Assembly (NCBI RefSeq): GCF_001083785.1
Contig: NZ_LAVL01000004.1
Span: 1-64,000, forward strand
Direction of reading: 5' to 3'
Origin: Nonomuraea sp. SBT364
GTDB taxonomy: Bacteria > Actinomycetota > Actinomycetes > Streptosporangiales > Streptosporangiaceae
DNA length: 64,000 bases
The translations under genes were made by a program, and so were the position numbers. Each line of letters starts with the position of its first letter. Position 1 is the stretch's first letter. This document shows positions 8,592 through 17,638 of this stretch, in pieces. The notes below the pieces were generated by a model. The model had not been told where the DNA came from. It did not search any database and worked only from the letters and a program-made list of their open reading frames with translations.

Positions 8592-9785
8592 GTGCGCTTG
8601 GTAACCGATGAGGAGCGCCGCGCCCGGCTGGGCGTGCGGCACGCTCTCGCACCCATGGCCAAGGCGGCTTCTGCCGAGGAGGCCGCCCGTGCCGTGGTGT
8701 GCCTGCACGCCACCGACCCGCCGAGCGTGCATCTGTCCTGTTGGGCGCGGGCCGACGCGCTCGGCATCGACGACGTCGAACGGGCGCTGTACGAGACACG
8801 TTCCCTCATGCGGCAGCAGTCGATGCGCGAGACCCTGTTCGTGTTCCCCCGCGATCTCGTGCCTGCGGTGTGGGGAAGTGCCTCGGCCCGGGTGGCCGCG
8901 GTCCATCGCAACCGGCTGGTCAGGGACCTCCAGCGCGGCGGGCCGGCCGCTGAGGGGCAGGGAGCCGCCTGGCTCGCGGCTGCGGAGGAGGCGGTGCTGG
9001 CGCACCTGGCCGACGGCGTGCCCCGGACGTCGAAGCGGATACGCGAGGAAGTGCCCGAGGCCACCGGCTTCATCGAGCAGGCTCCGGACAAGTCCTGGGG
9101 AGGACGGGTCGCGATCGCTCCGCGAGTGCTCACCCAGCTGAGCCTGGACGGCGCGGTGGCGCGCGCGGCCAACGCCGGAGCCTGGTACACGAGCCGCCCG
9201 ACCTGGACGACGACACAGGTGTGGTGGGGGGACGAGGTGCCCGAGGCGCTGGCGATGCGGCAGGGCTATGCCGAGCTGGTGTCCCGGTGGCTGTGGTCCT
9301 ACGGCCCCGGCACCGTCGACGACCTCGCTTGGTGGCTCGGCGGCACCAAGTCCGCGGTCCGCACCGCGCTGGAGGACATCGGCGCGCAGCGGGTGTCCCT
9401 GGAGGACGGTTCGGCCGGGTGGCTGCGTGCGGACGATCTCGCCCCGGTCGTCGCCGCCGAGCCGTGGGTCGCGCTCCTGCCGTTGCTCGATCCGACCGTG
9501 ATGGGCTGGAAGTCACGCGCCTTCTACCTCGGTGCGCACGCACCTCAGCTGTTCGACAGTGCGGGCAACGCCGGGACCACCGCCTGGGTCGACGGACGCG
9601 TCGTCGGCGCGTGGGTGCAGGATCCCGACGGTGTGGTCGAGTTGCGCCTGCTTGATGACGATGTCACCCCGCGGGCCCGCGAGGCGTTGGTGGCCGAAGC
9701 GCGGCGGCTCACCACGTGGCTCGACGGCCAGCGGGTGTTCACCGTCTACCCCTCACCGGTCATGCAGCCCGGCTTCGGGCGTTGA
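8592..9785 (+). CDS. Winged-helix DNA-binding domain-containing protein (AlkZ-like, HTH_42)
   Basis: A 397-residue protein with the layout of the actinobacterial HTH_42/AlkZ-like family: an opening VRLVTDEERRARLGVRHALA, AARAVVCLHATDPPSVHLSCWAR, a winged-helix region, and a C-terminal beta domain ending LTTWLDGQRVFTVYP. Family members include DNA glycosylases acting on cross-linked or alkylated bases, but most actinomycete paralogues are untested. I chose GTG 8592 (GAGGA nine bases upstream). An ATG at 8529 has an excellent AAGGAG site, but the extra 21 codons contain TTA, which is rare in such genomes, and do not resemble the family start. Confidence 0.8.
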   Translation: MRLVTDEERRARLGVRHALAPMAKAASAEEAARAVVCLHATDPPSVHLSCWARADALGIDDVERALYETRSLMRQQSMRETLFVFPRDLVPAVWGSASARVAAVHRNRLVRDLQRGGPAAEGQGAAWLAAAEEAVLAHLADGVPRTSKRIREEVPEATGFIEQAPDKSWGGRVAIAPRVLTQLSLDGAVARAANAGAWYTSRPTWTTTQVWWGDEVPEALAMRQGYAELVSRWLWSYGPGTVDDLAWWLGGTKSAVRTALEDIGAQRVSLEDGSAGWLRADDLAPVVAAEPWVALLPLLDPTVMGWKSRAFYLGAHAPQLFDSAGNAGTTAWVDGRVVGAWVQDPDGVVELRLLDDDVTPRAREALVAEARRLTTWLDGQRVFTVYPSPVMQPGFGR

Positions 9786-9910
9786 CGCGCATGTAGGCGA
9801 TGGCTTCCGCTGCGGGTGGACCACAACGGGGGTGCGCGCGAGCGCGCGGTGCGGCCGACCCCATCGCGCCGGCGTTCCGGTCCTCCGCTCTTCGAAGCGG
9901 CCTCAGCGGC

Positions 9911-11626
9911 TCAGTCGTGCGCTGCCGGTGTCAGCGAAGCATTCCAGAAGTCGGCGTAGCGGCCGCCGCGGCGGAGCAGCTCGTCGTGGCGTCCTTCTTC
10001 CACGATCCGGCCGCCGTCGAGAAAGGCGATGCGGTCGGCGCGCTGGACGGTTCGCATCCGATGGGCGACCATCACGACCGTTCGGCCGGCCATCAGGCGT
10101 TCGATGCCCGCGTGGACGGCCGCCTCGTTCACCGGGTCCAGGGCGGAGGTCACCTCGTCCAGGAGCACGATGGGCGCGTCCTTCAGCAGAGCCCGCGCGA
10201 TCGAGACGCGCTGGCGTTCGCCTCCCGACAGCAGCGTGCCCCCCTCGCCGACATCTGCCGCCCAGCCGCCGGGCAGCCGCTCGATCACCTCGTCCAGCCG
10301 CGCGGCGCTCGCCGCCGTCCGCAGCTCGGCCTCGGTGGCCTCGGGGCGGCCCAGCCGTACGTTGTCCTCGATCGTGCCGTCGAAGAGGTAGACGTCCTGG
10401 AAGACGATGGCGATCCGGGCCATCAGCTCCTCGGTGCCGATGGCGCGCACGTCCACGCCGCCCACGCGCACCGTGCCCGCGTCGACGTCGTGGAAGCGCG
10501 CGAGCAACTGCAGCAGTGTGCTCTTGCCCGCGCCCGAGGGGCCGACCACGGCGAGCCGCCGCCCCTCGGGAACGGACAGCGACAGGTCGTCGAACACCGT
10601 GCGGTCGCCATGCCGGAAGGCGACGGACTCCATGCGCAGGCCGTGGCCCGCCGGCTGGATCGGTTCCGGTGCTTCCGGCAGCGGCTCGGTGCGCAGCACC
10701 GCGTCGAGCCTGGCCAGCTCGGCGCGCGCGGCACGGAGTTTGCCGCCGATGTCGGCCAGCGACAGGACCGGATCGGCGCAGCGGGCGGCCAGCACCAGGA
10801 TCGTCAGCACCTCCGCGACGCCGATGCCCCCGCCGAGCGCGAGGTAGGCGCCCAGAACCAGCAACACGGTGAACATCGCCTGCACCACGAGCGTCAAGCC
10901 GATCATGCCGGGCAACACCGACAACACGGTGCGGCGGGACGCGCGCTGGAGTTCCCGCAGCGAGTCGTCGAGAAGGGTGAAGCGTTGGCCGCTCCGGCCG
11001 CCGGCGCGCAGCACCGGCTGAGCCTGGAGGAACTCGATGACCCGCCCGGTGGCCTCGGTGTCGCGTTCGTGACGGTCGGCGTCGCCCGCGGTTATCGAGC
11101 GGCCGGTCCAGATCTGGATCGCCGCCACGAGCGGTACGGCGACCAGGGCGGCCAGCCCGAGCTGCCAGTTGAGGGCGAGCATCACGCCAACGATCGTCAC
11201 AGGGGTGACGAAGGCGGAGATGTAGGGCGCCAGCAGATGCGCGATCACGCCCATCGTCTCCAGCACGCCCTGGCTGGCCAGGACGGACACCTCCCCGACC
11301 CGGCCGGTGCCGTACCAGCCGAGGGGCAGCCGGGCCAGATGATCGCCGAGGCGGTGGTACATGCCACGCAACAGCGTGGTTCCGGCACGGAAGCCGAACA
11401 GATCGCTGACATAGCGCAGCATCGCGTAGATCGCGACGGCGCCGCCGAACGCGATCAGCCAGGGCAGCGCGTCCGCGGGGTTGCCGCCGAACAGGGCCCG
11501 CAGCACGGGAACCAGCAGGGCGTAGGACAGACCTTCGACGATCGCGGTCATCGTCGTCAAGACCACGGTGCGACGCACCGGCCGGGCATGATCACGGCCC
11601 AGGACGCGCAGCAGCATGCGAATCAT
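9911..11626 (-). CDS. ABC transporter ATP-binding/permease protein (YbtQ/IrtB-like half transporter)
   Basis: A 571-residue fused transporter: six-helix type IV exporter-fold membrane domain (1-320) and a nucleotide-binding domain with Walker A GPSGAGKST, signature LLSGGERQRVSIARALL and Walker B IVLLDEVTSALDP. Its ATG overlaps the stop of the partner gene by four bases (ATGA). It is the second half of a heterodimer with the upstream 595-residue protein. The pair resembles siderophore importers with exporter fold (YbtPQ, IrtAB) more than multidrug exporters, judged from the partner's DEATAFADP motif; export of another small molecule remains possible. Confidence 0.85.
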   Translation of the reverse strand: MIRMLLRVLGRDHARPVRRTVVLTTMTAIVEGLSYALLVPVLRALFGGNPADALPWLIAFGGAVAIYAMLRYVSDLFGFRAGTTLLRGMYHRLGDHLARLPLGWYGTGRVGEVSVLASQGVLETMGVIAHLLAPYISAFVTPVTIVGVMLALNWQLGLAALVAVPLVAAIQIWTGRSITAGDADRHERDTEATGRVIEFLQAQPVLRAGGRSGQRFTLLDDSLRELQRASRRTVLSVLPGMIGLTLVVQAMFTVLLVLGAYLALGGGIGVAEVLTILVLAARCADPVLSLADIGGKLRAARAELARLDAVLRTEPLPEAPEPIQPAGHGLRMESVAFRHGDRTVFDDLSLSVPEGRRLAVVGPSGAGKSTLLQLLARFHDVDAGTVRVGGVDVRAIGTEELMARIAIVFQDVYLFDGTIEDNVRLGRPEATEAELRTAASAARLDEVIERLPGGWAADVGEGGTLLSGGERQRVSIARALLKDAPIVLLDEVTSALDPVNEAAVHAGIERLMAGRTVVMVAHRMRTVQRADRIAFLDGGRIVEEGRHDELLRRGGRYADFWNASLTPAAHD

Positions 11627-13410
11627 CGGTACTCCTCGGATTGCCAGAAGGCCGCGAACTTTCCGTTCTCTGCCAGGAGGTCGGCGGGCCTGCCCTGCTC
11701 GACGATCGACCCGTTGTCCAGCATCACGACGGTGTCGGCGTCGGCGACCGTCTCCAGGCGGTGGGCGATGACCAGGATCGTGCGATCGCCCTCCAACGCC
11801 GTCAGTGCCCGCCGTACCGCCTGCTCGGTCTGCGGGTCGGCGAACGCGGTCGCCTCATCCAGCACCAGCACAGGTGTGGCGGCGAGCAGGGCCCGGGCGA
11901 GGGAGATCCGCTGCGCCTCGCCACCCGACAGCCCGGCCTCCTGCCCGAGCACCGTGTCGTAGCCGCGTGGCAGATCGAGGATCCGGTCATGGATGTTCGC
12001 CGTCCGGGCGGCGTGCATCACCGCGTCGAGGTCGGCATGCGGTACGGCAAGCGCGATGTTGTCCGCGACCGATGCGCGCAGCAGGCGCACGTCCTGGAAG
12101 ACGAAGGAGACCATCCGGTAGAGGTCACGGCCGCTGAGGTCGCGCAGATCGACGCCGCCCAGGGTGACCGAACCGTGAGTCGGGTCGAAGAAGCGCGGCA
12201 GCAACTGGACCAGCGTGGACTTGCCGCTGCCCGAGGGCCCGACGATCGCGGTGACCGTACCCGGTTCGAGCGTCAGGTCGATCCCGCGCAGCACCTCGCG
12301 ACCGTCTTCGTAGCCGAAGCGGACGTCACGCAGTTCCACCCGGTGGCCCTGCGGCGCGATCGGGTGCGCGGGCTCCGGCAGCGGCGCCACCTCGAGCACG
12401 TCCCGGATCCGGCCGACCGCGCGCCGGGCGGCCTGCAGGTCGTCGAAACTGTGGGCGATGAGGGCTTCGACCGGAGCGGTCAGGCCCAGTCCCAGCAGCA
12501 GGAAGGGCAGCAGGTCGGCCGGGGGCAGGCCGCCGGCCGTGATCAGGATGGTGCCGCCGATCAGGACGGTCAGCAGCACGAACGGCGGTGACAGCACCAG
12601 TTGCATCCCGGCGGCGATCACCGAGAGGCCGCGCACGAAGCGGTGGTAGATGCCGACGAAGTCGTCGGTGGCCGTGCGGAACTTGCGGTGGGCGCGCCTG
12701 GAACCGCCGAAGACCTTGACCACCGAGATGCCCTGGACGAACTCGACGACGGAATCGGCGATCTGCCCCATGGCCGCATCGAACTGCTTCTCCTCACGCA
12801 GCCGGGTCGGGGTCATCATCAGCGGGACGTGCGCCAGGGCCAGCACCACCGGGATCAGCGTGATCAACGTGAGCCGCCAGTCGATGGCGAACAGGTAGAC
12901 CAGCGAGAGCACCGGCACCACGAAAGCGGCGATGAGCTCGCCGGGGGCGTGGGCGATGAACGGGTGCACGGCACTGACGTCCTGGCCCACCACCTTGGTC
13001 AGCTCGCCGGTCCGGCGCCGGGAGAACCAGCCGATCGGCACGCGTCCCAGCCGCGCGGCCAGGTGCCGGCGAAGGGCCAGTTGCACCCGGCCGTCGAGCA
13101 GGTGCCCGAGCCCGGATGACGTGGCCGTGAACAGCAGCCGGACGAGCAGGCCGACCGCCCCGGCGATCACGACGAACCAGACGTGATCGTGATCGATCGG
13201 GCGAGGCGCCAGCAGGCCGCGCCCCAGTTCGACGACCGCCAGCAGTGGTGCCAGACCCGCGACGGCGCCGATCACCTGCGAGCCGACAACGGCGGCGAAG
13301 CTCCACCGGTAGGGGCGCAGCAGCCCTGCCACGGACTGTCCCGCCGCGTCATCGGCGTCCGGTGAGGGCGGGGACTGCTCCCTCGTCGGCGCGAAGTCGG
13401 TCGTGGTCAT
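11623..13410 (-). CDS. ABC transporter ATP-binding/permease protein (YbtP/IrtA-like half transporter)
   Basis: A 595-residue fused membrane and ATPase protein. Walker A is GPSGSGKST, the signature LSGGEAQRISLARALL, and the Walker B/D-loop region VLVLDEATAFADP. The AFADP form after the catalytic Glu is typical of the YbtP/IrtA siderophore-uptake subfamily, where SALDP is usual in exporters. There is no siderophore-interacting domain fused at the N-terminus, unlike mycobacterial IrtA; a separate siderophore-interacting protein gene lies 40 kb away. GGAGAG precedes the ATG. It follows the serine hydrolase gene by 40 bp, making a three-gene operon. Confidence 0.85.
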   Translation of the reverse strand: MTTTDFAPTREQSPPSPDADDAAGQSVAGLLRPYRWSFAAVVGSQVIGAVAGLAPLLAVVELGRGLLAPRPIDHDHVWFVVIAGAVGLLVRLLFTATSSGLGHLLDGRVQLALRRHLAARLGRVPIGWFSRRRTGELTKVVGQDVSAVHPFIAHAPGELIAAFVVPVLSLVYLFAIDWRLTLITLIPVVLALAHVPLMMTPTRLREEKQFDAAMGQIADSVVEFVQGISVVKVFGGSRRAHRKFRTATDDFVGIYHRFVRGLSVIAAGMQLVLSPPFVLLTVLIGGTILITAGGLPPADLLPFLLLGLGLTAPVEALIAHSFDDLQAARRAVGRIRDVLEVAPLPEPAHPIAPQGHRVELRDVRFGYEDGREVLRGIDLTLEPGTVTAIVGPSGSGKSTLVQLLPRFFDPTHGSVTLGGVDLRDLSGRDLYRMVSFVFQDVRLLRASVADNIALAVPHADLDAVMHAARTANIHDRILDLPRGYDTVLGQEAGLSGGEAQRISLARALLAATPVLVLDEATAFADPQTEQAVRRALTALEGDRTILVIAHRLETVADADTVVMLDNGSIVEQGRPADLLAENGKFAAFWQSEEYR

Positions 13411-13450
13411 CGCTCTCCTGTCTTCGTGGCGGGGATCTTCTCCGGCACGG

Positions 13451-14557
13451 TCAGCCGTGCATCGCCATGCCGTACAGAGCCGTGAGCGCTTCGTCGATGG
13501 GATGGGGCTGCGGCCTGCCCGAGGAGTCGAGCCTGTTCCACCTCTGCATGTTCACCGCGACGGCCATCTGCCGCTTGCCGTCGGCGCTGGTCATGGCCAG
13601 TGCTCCGGCGCCCCAGACGGTGCCGCCATGCCCCCAGAAGGTGCCGCCGGGCATCTCCATCGGGTACAGGCCCAGCCCGTAGTCGATGATCTTGCTTTCC
13701 TGGGAGACGACGCGGACGGTGCGCCGCATCTCCGCCAGCGACGACGGGCTGACGATCTCACCGGCGAACAACAGGCCGAAGAACCGGTTGAGATCCGCGA
13801 CGGTCGAGATCAGCGAAGCCGCCGGCCCCGCGAAGGACATGTCGAAGACGCTGAAGTCGCGCGGCGGCTCGATCATGCCGAACCACGCCTCGTAGATCTG
13901 CGACTGCGGCCCGCTGAACGTCGGTCCATCGGGAAGCTCGGTGTCCCGCAGCCCGGCGCGCTCGATGACGTTCCGGGTGATGTACGTCTCGGCCTTCGTG
14001 CCGGTGACCTGCTCCAGAAGCCGGCCGAGCAGGAGGTAGTTGGTGTTGGAGTACAACCCCGGAGTGCCGCCGGGCGCGCTGAAGGCGGGTGCGGAGACGC
14101 CCTTCTCGATCAGCTCGATGGCGTCGAACCGGGTGAGCCGGTGGTCGTCCAGGCTCTGCGGCCTCGTGTCGGCCACGGCCGGGAAGGCCTTGAGCGAGGG
14201 ATAGACGTACGGAAGGTATTCGGCGAGACCGCTCGTGTGGTTGATCAACATCCGGACGGTGATCGCGTCGCCGCGTTCTCCGGGAACCAGCTTCGGCAGG
14301 TAGCGGCCGATCGGCGCGTCGAGGCCGATCTGACCGCCTTCGACCAGTTGCATCACCGCGGCGGCGGTGAAGGTCTTGGTGATGCTGCCGACGCGGTGCC
14401 GCATGCCGGCGGAGACAGGGCGGCCGGTGGCGAGGTCGGCGACCCCGGCGGCGCCGCGCCAGACCTCGTCGCCCTCACGTACCTCGGCGAACAGGCCCGG
14501 CATTCCGGCGCGGTGGACGTTCTCCAGGGCGGTGTTCAGATCTTCGGGGCTTCTCAT
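13451..14557 (-). CDS. Serine hydrolase, class C beta-lactamase/DD-peptidase fold
   Basis: About 368 residues with the three active-site boxes of the penicillin-recognising fold: SITK (SxxK, in HRVGSITKTFTAAAVMQL), YSNTNY (YxN) and GHGG near the C-terminus. No signal peptide is visible from the chosen start, so the protein looks cytoplasmic, as for many esterase- or amidase-like members. The ATG at 14557 has GGAAGG nine bases upstream; an upstream GTG inside the operator is less likely. It heads an operon with the YbtPQ-like ABC pair and is divergent from a TetR gene, suggesting that hydrolase and transporter handle the same compound. Confidence 0.88.
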   Translation of the reverse strand: MRSPEDLNTALENVHRAGMPGLFAEVREGDEVWRGAAGVADLATGRPVSAGMRHRVGSITKTFTAAAVMQLVEGGQIGLDAPIGRYLPKLVPGERGDAITVRMLINHTSGLAEYLPYVYPSLKAFPAVADTRPQSLDDHRLTRFDAIELIEKGVSAPAFSAPGGTPGLYSNTNYLLLGRLLEQVTGTKAETYITRNVIERAGLRDTELPDGPTFSGPQSQIYEAWFGMIEPPRDFSVFDMSFAGPAASLISTVADLNRFFGLLFAGEIVSPSSLAEMRRTVRVVSQESKIIDYGLGLYPMEMPGGTFWGHGGTVWGAGALAMTSADGKRQMAVAVNMQRWNRLDSSGRPQPHPIDEALTALYGMAMHG

Positions 14558-14600
14558 GACATGCGGCCTTCCATCGGCGCCGGGGCTGATGCACCCATTA

Positions 14601-14617
14601 TGCACGCGGTGCGTGCA
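14601..14617. promoter_or_regulatory. Perfect TetR-type operator between serine hydrolase and TetR genes
   Basis: TGCACGCGGTGCGTGCA is a perfect 7-3-7 inverted repeat centred between the divergent starts (14557 leftwards, 14662 rightwards). Length, symmetry and position fit a TetR operator that would control both the regulator and the hydrolase-ABC operon. Confidence 0.75.
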
Positions 14618-14661
14618 ACACCAAGTGCATCGGTATGCTGATCTCCGACGAGAGGGATGAG

Positions 14662-15315
14662 ATGGCAGGTAGAAGGCGCTGGTCGACCGAAGAGATCCTC
14701 GACACGGCCGAGGAGTTGCTGCGCACGAGCGACGCCGAGTCGTTCAGCGTGCGCAAGCTCGCGGCAGTGCTCGGCACCGATTCCTCCAGCCTCTACCGGC
14801 ACTTCCGCAACAAGACCGAGCTGCTGCGCGCGGTCGCCGACCGAATCATCCTGGCCGCCATGGACGGCTACAGGCCCGAAGGCGACTGGAAGCAGCGCAT
14901 CACCACCCTGGCCCTGCGCGTGAGAGAGGCCTTCGGCCAGCACCCCCAGCTCGCCGCGGTCTGGGGACGCTACGCGTCAGGCGGCACCGGTTCGCGGCTG
15001 GTCATGGAGGAGGTGCTGCAGGCCCTGCGCGCGTCGGGACTGCCTGACGCGCAGATCCCCGCGCACCTCCACCGGATCACGGTCCTCGTCGCCGCGTTGA
15101 TCGCCTCCGAGGCCGGGATCAGCACCCTCACTCCCGAAGAGTACGAACAGGGCATGGAACTGTTCCGCGTCGCGGTACTCGGCGCCGACCCCGAACGCTT
15201 CCCCGCTCTGACCCACTTCGCCCGCGACGTCCGCCCTCTCGGGGCGGACCGCCGTGCCGCGTTCGAAGAGATCCTCGCCGTCCAGCTCGCCCACGTCGAG
15301 GCCGTCATCCACTGA
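14662..15315 (+). CDS. TetR/AcrR family transcriptional regulator
   Basis: A 217-residue protein with an N-terminal TetR HTH (STEEILDTAEELLRT, then SVRKLAAVLGTDSSSLYRHFRNKTELLRAVAD) and a helical ligand-binding half of the TetR_C type. The ATG at 14662 is preferred over 14635 because a GAGGGA lies just upstream and the HTH follows directly. Divergent from the serine hydrolase-ABC operon with a perfect dyad between them; it is most likely the repressor of that operon, released by the transported or hydrolysed molecule. Confidence 0.9.
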   Translation: MAGRRRWSTEEILDTAEELLRTSDAESFSVRKLAAVLGTDSSSLYRHFRNKTELLRAVADRIILAAMDGYRPEGDWKQRITTLALRVREAFGQHPQLAAVWGRYASGGTGSRLVMEEVLQALRASGLPDAQIPAHLHRITVLVAALIASEAGISTLTPEEYEQGMELFRVAVLGADPERFPALTHFARDVRPLGADRRAAFEEILAVQLAHVEAVIH

Positions 15316-15349
15316 GCCGGCCGCCGGGCCGGGCTCGCGGCAGCCTGGA

Positions 15350-15919
15350 TCAGGCGAGCAGCCGGTCGACCAGCCGGTCGAGGTAGTCGGGAGTGAGCGG
15401 GTCCGCGCCGAACAGGACGCGCATGTAGATCGGCGCCAGGAGGTGGTCCAGCACCTCCAGCACGTCGGGCGGGTTCTCGCCGCGGTCGCGGGCGCGGTCG
15501 AGCATGGCCTGCAACTGCTTGGTGCGGTCGGCCAGGAGTTCGTCGCGCGCCCGGAGGCCCTGCTGCCCCTCGCCCGACAGCGCGATGGTCAGCCGCACCA
15601 GCGCCAGGCCGTCGGGTCCGGTGACCTCGCGGGCCACGTTGGCGGCGTGGGTCCGCAGGTCGCCGGCCAGGCTGCCGGTGTCAGGCATCGGCGACCGCGT
15701 GTTGAGCCGGGTCAGCAGCACATCGCTGAGCAGGGCCTGGAGGTTGCCCCACCGGCGGTAGAGGCTGGTGTCGGCCACGCCCGCGCGGGCCGCGATGTCG
15801 CCGACGGTGAAGTTCCCGTAGCCGCGCTCGCTGACCAGGTCGGTAACGGCCTGGTGCACCGCGGCGCGGACCCGGGCGCTGCGCCCGCCGGGCCGCCTGG
15901 CCCGCCCCTGCTCGTCCAT
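15350..15919 (-). CDS. TetR/AcrR family transcriptional regulator
   Basis: A 189-residue regulator. The HTH is GYGNFTVGDIAARAGVADTSLYRRWGNLQALLSDVL, the arrangement typical of TetR proteins with a TetR_C_11-like C-terminal half. It is convergent with the preceding TetR gene (34 bp apart) and divergent from an MFS exporter. Two dyads lie between it and the exporter, so it is the probable repressor of both. ATG at 15919 leads directly into the basic N-terminal arm. Confidence 0.9.
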   Translation of the reverse strand: MDEQGRARRPGGRSARVRAAVHQAVTDLVSERGYGNFTVGDIAARAGVADTSLYRRWGNLQALLSDVLLTRLNTRSPMPDTGSLAGDLRTHAANVAREVTGPDGLALVRLTIALSGEGQQGLRARDELLADRTKQLQAMLDRARDRGENPPDVLEVLDHLLAPIYMRVLFGADPLTPDYLDRLVDRLLA

Positions 15920-15928
15920 ACCCCATCT

Positions 15929-15987
15929 TAACGCAGTCGCGACCTGCGTTAGACTCTCCGCTAAACGCAGTGAATGACTGCTTTTAG
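15929..15987. promoter_or_regulatory. Tandem dyads between TetR and MFS genes (probable operators)
   Basis: TAACGCAG (15929-15936) and CTGCGTTA (15944-15951) form a perfect 8-7-8 inverted repeat. A second, nearly perfect dyad follows: CTAAACGCAGT (15961-15971) against ACTGCTTTTAG (15977-15987), one mismatch. Both share the GCAG core. The second touches the AGGAGG ribosome-binding site of the MFS gene, so binding there would also mask translation or the transcript start. Confidence 0.7.
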
Positions 15988-15997
15988 GAGGATGTGC

Positions 15998-17431
15998 GTG
16001 AGAGCGTTGCTCACCCTGACCTGCGCAGGTCAGTTCATGGTGCTGCTCGACAACACGATCGTCGGCGCCGCCCTGCCCGACATGCAGCAGCGGCTCCACA
16101 CCGACATGGCCGGCCTGCAATGGATCGTCGACGCCTACGTGCTGCTGGTGGCCATGCTGTTGCTGTCGGGCGGCGTCTTCGCCGACCGGTTCGGCCGCAA
16201 GCGGGTGTTCCTGGCCGGGGTGGTGGTGTTCACGGCCGCGTCGGTGGTGTGTGCGCTCGCGCCCTCGATCGGCTGGCTGATCGCCGGGCGGGTGCTGCAG
16301 GGCGTCGGGGCCGCGGCGCTGAGCCCCGCCTCACTGGCGCTGCTCGCCGCCGCGTACCCCGTCCCGCAGGAACGGGTCAAGGCGATCGGGTTGTGGGCCG
16401 GGTTCAGCGGAATCGGCCTGGCCGCCGGACCGCTGGCGGGCGGCCTTCTGGTGGAGTCCTTCGGCTGGCCCGCCATCTTCCTCGTCAACGTGCCCATCGG
16501 GGCGGTCCTGCTGCTGGCCGGCCTGCGCGTGCTGGGGGAGTCCCGCAATCCCGGCGCGCCGGCGATCGACGTCCCGGGGACGGTCCTGTCCGTCCTGGGG
16601 GTGGGAGCGCTGACGTACGGGCTGATCGAGGGCGGTTCCCGTGGCTGGACCTCACCGGTGATCCTGGGCAGCTTCGCCGCCGGAGCGGTGCTCGTGGCCG
16701 CGTTCGTCGTGGTCGAGGGGCGTGTGCCGACGCCGATGCTGCCGCTGCGGCTGTTTCGTCAGCGGCTGTTCACGGTGTCCAACACGGCGATGGTCGTGGT
16801 CGGGTTCGCGCTGATGGGGTCGTCGTTCTTCTTCTCCCAGTTCTTCGTCCACGTCCAGGGCACCTCGATCCTGGTGGCCGGCCTGCAGACCCTGCCCGTC
16901 TCGCTCGGCATGGTGATCGTCAGCCCGTACGCGGGCCGGCTCGCGGCCAGGTACGGCTTCCGCGTCGTCGTCGGCACCGGCCTGGCGCTGGCCGGGCTGG
17001 GGCTGCTGACGCTCGGCCTCGTCCACGCCGACACCGGCTACGGGAACGTGTGGTGGCGGCTGGCGGTCGCCGGCATCGGGTTCGCCCTCACCATGTCGCC
17101 GCTGACCGGGGCCGCCATCCAGGCGGTCAGCCCGCAGGAGGGCGGCCTCGCCTCGGGCGTCAGCAGCACCACCCGGCAGATCGGCGCGGTGCTCGGCGTG
17201 GCGGTGCTCGGAGCGATCGTCCACACCCGGGAGTCCGGCGGCGCCTCCTTCGAGTCCGGCCTCAACAGCGCCTTCCTCACGGCGGGTGCCGTGACGCTGG
17301 CCTGCGCCGTGTTCACCGGCCTGTGGCTGACTCCGGGCCGGACGCCGAGGGGCCTCCGGGCCGAACGGCCGGGAGGCCAGGCAGTCAGTGAGCCGCCGCT
17401 GACAGTCCCTCCCGGCCGGCCCACGTCCTGA
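15998..17431 (+). CDS. MFS transporter, DHA2 (EmrB/QacA) drug:H+ antiporter family
   Basis: A 477-residue protein with 14 predicted membrane helices. Helix 1 contains FMVLLDNTIVGAALPDMQ, the first loop WIVDAYVLLVAMLLLSGGVFADRFGRKRVF (motif A), and helix 5 GPLAGGLLVESFGWPAIFLVNVPIG (motif C), all hallmarks of DHA2 exporters. GTG 15998 is chosen because AGGAGG lies seven bases before it; an ATG at 15992 touches the SD and one at 15974 lies inside the operator. Controlled by the divergent TetR. Probable multidrug or antibiotic efflux at the cytoplasmic membrane. Confidence 0.9.
   Translation: MRALLTLTCAGQFMVLLDNTIVGAALPDMQQRLHTDMAGLQWIVDAYVLLVAMLLLSGGVFADRFGRKRVFLAGVVVFTAASVVCALAPSIGWLIAGRVLQGVGAAALSPASLALLAAAYPVPQERVKAIGLWAGFSGIGLAAGPLAGGLLVESFGWPAIFLVNVPIGAVLLLAGLRVLGESRNPGAPAIDVPGTVLSVLGVGALTYGLIEGGSRGWTSPVILGSFAAGAVLVAAFVVVEGRVPTPMLPLRLFRQRLFTVSNTAMVVVGFALMGSSFFFSQFFVHVQGTSILVAGLQTLPVSLGMVIVSPYAGRLAARYGFRVVVGTGLALAGLGLLTLGLVHADTGYGNVWWRLAVAGIGFALTMSPLTGAAIQAVSPQEGGLASGVSSTTRQIGAVLGVAVLGAIVHTRESGGASFESGLNSAFLTAGAVTLACAVFTGLWLTPGRTPRGLRAERPGGQAVSEPPLTVPPGRPTS
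17366..17418 (+). terminator. Hairpin at the 3' end of the MFS gene
   Basis: CGGCCGGGAGG (17366-17376) pairs with CCTCCCGGCCG (17408-17418), and GTCAG/CTGAC inside the loop can pair too. The structure sits within the last 22 codons, so it may be an early intrinsic terminator or an mRNA 3'-end stabiliser; there is no U-run, as usual in this group. Confidence 0.35.
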
Positions 17432-17638
17432 GCCGCCCGGCGTAGGCGCGAGGGCCGGGAATGGCGACCGGTGGGGAACCGGCGAGGTACGCCATCGGCA
17501 TGATCTGCTGCCCCAACCGGCATCTCACGCACCCGTGCCCTACCGGCAGGAGGTGACATCTACCAGGAACGGAAGGCCCGCTGAACGTCGCCCTCCGATA
17601 CGGGAGAGAACATGATCAGCACAGCGGTCAGTCTCGGC

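Noticed and set aside
9800..11962. 720-codon plus-strand frame opposite the ABC half-transporter
   Set aside because: Runs fully opposite two ABC genes with intact Walker motifs; no protein motif of its own.
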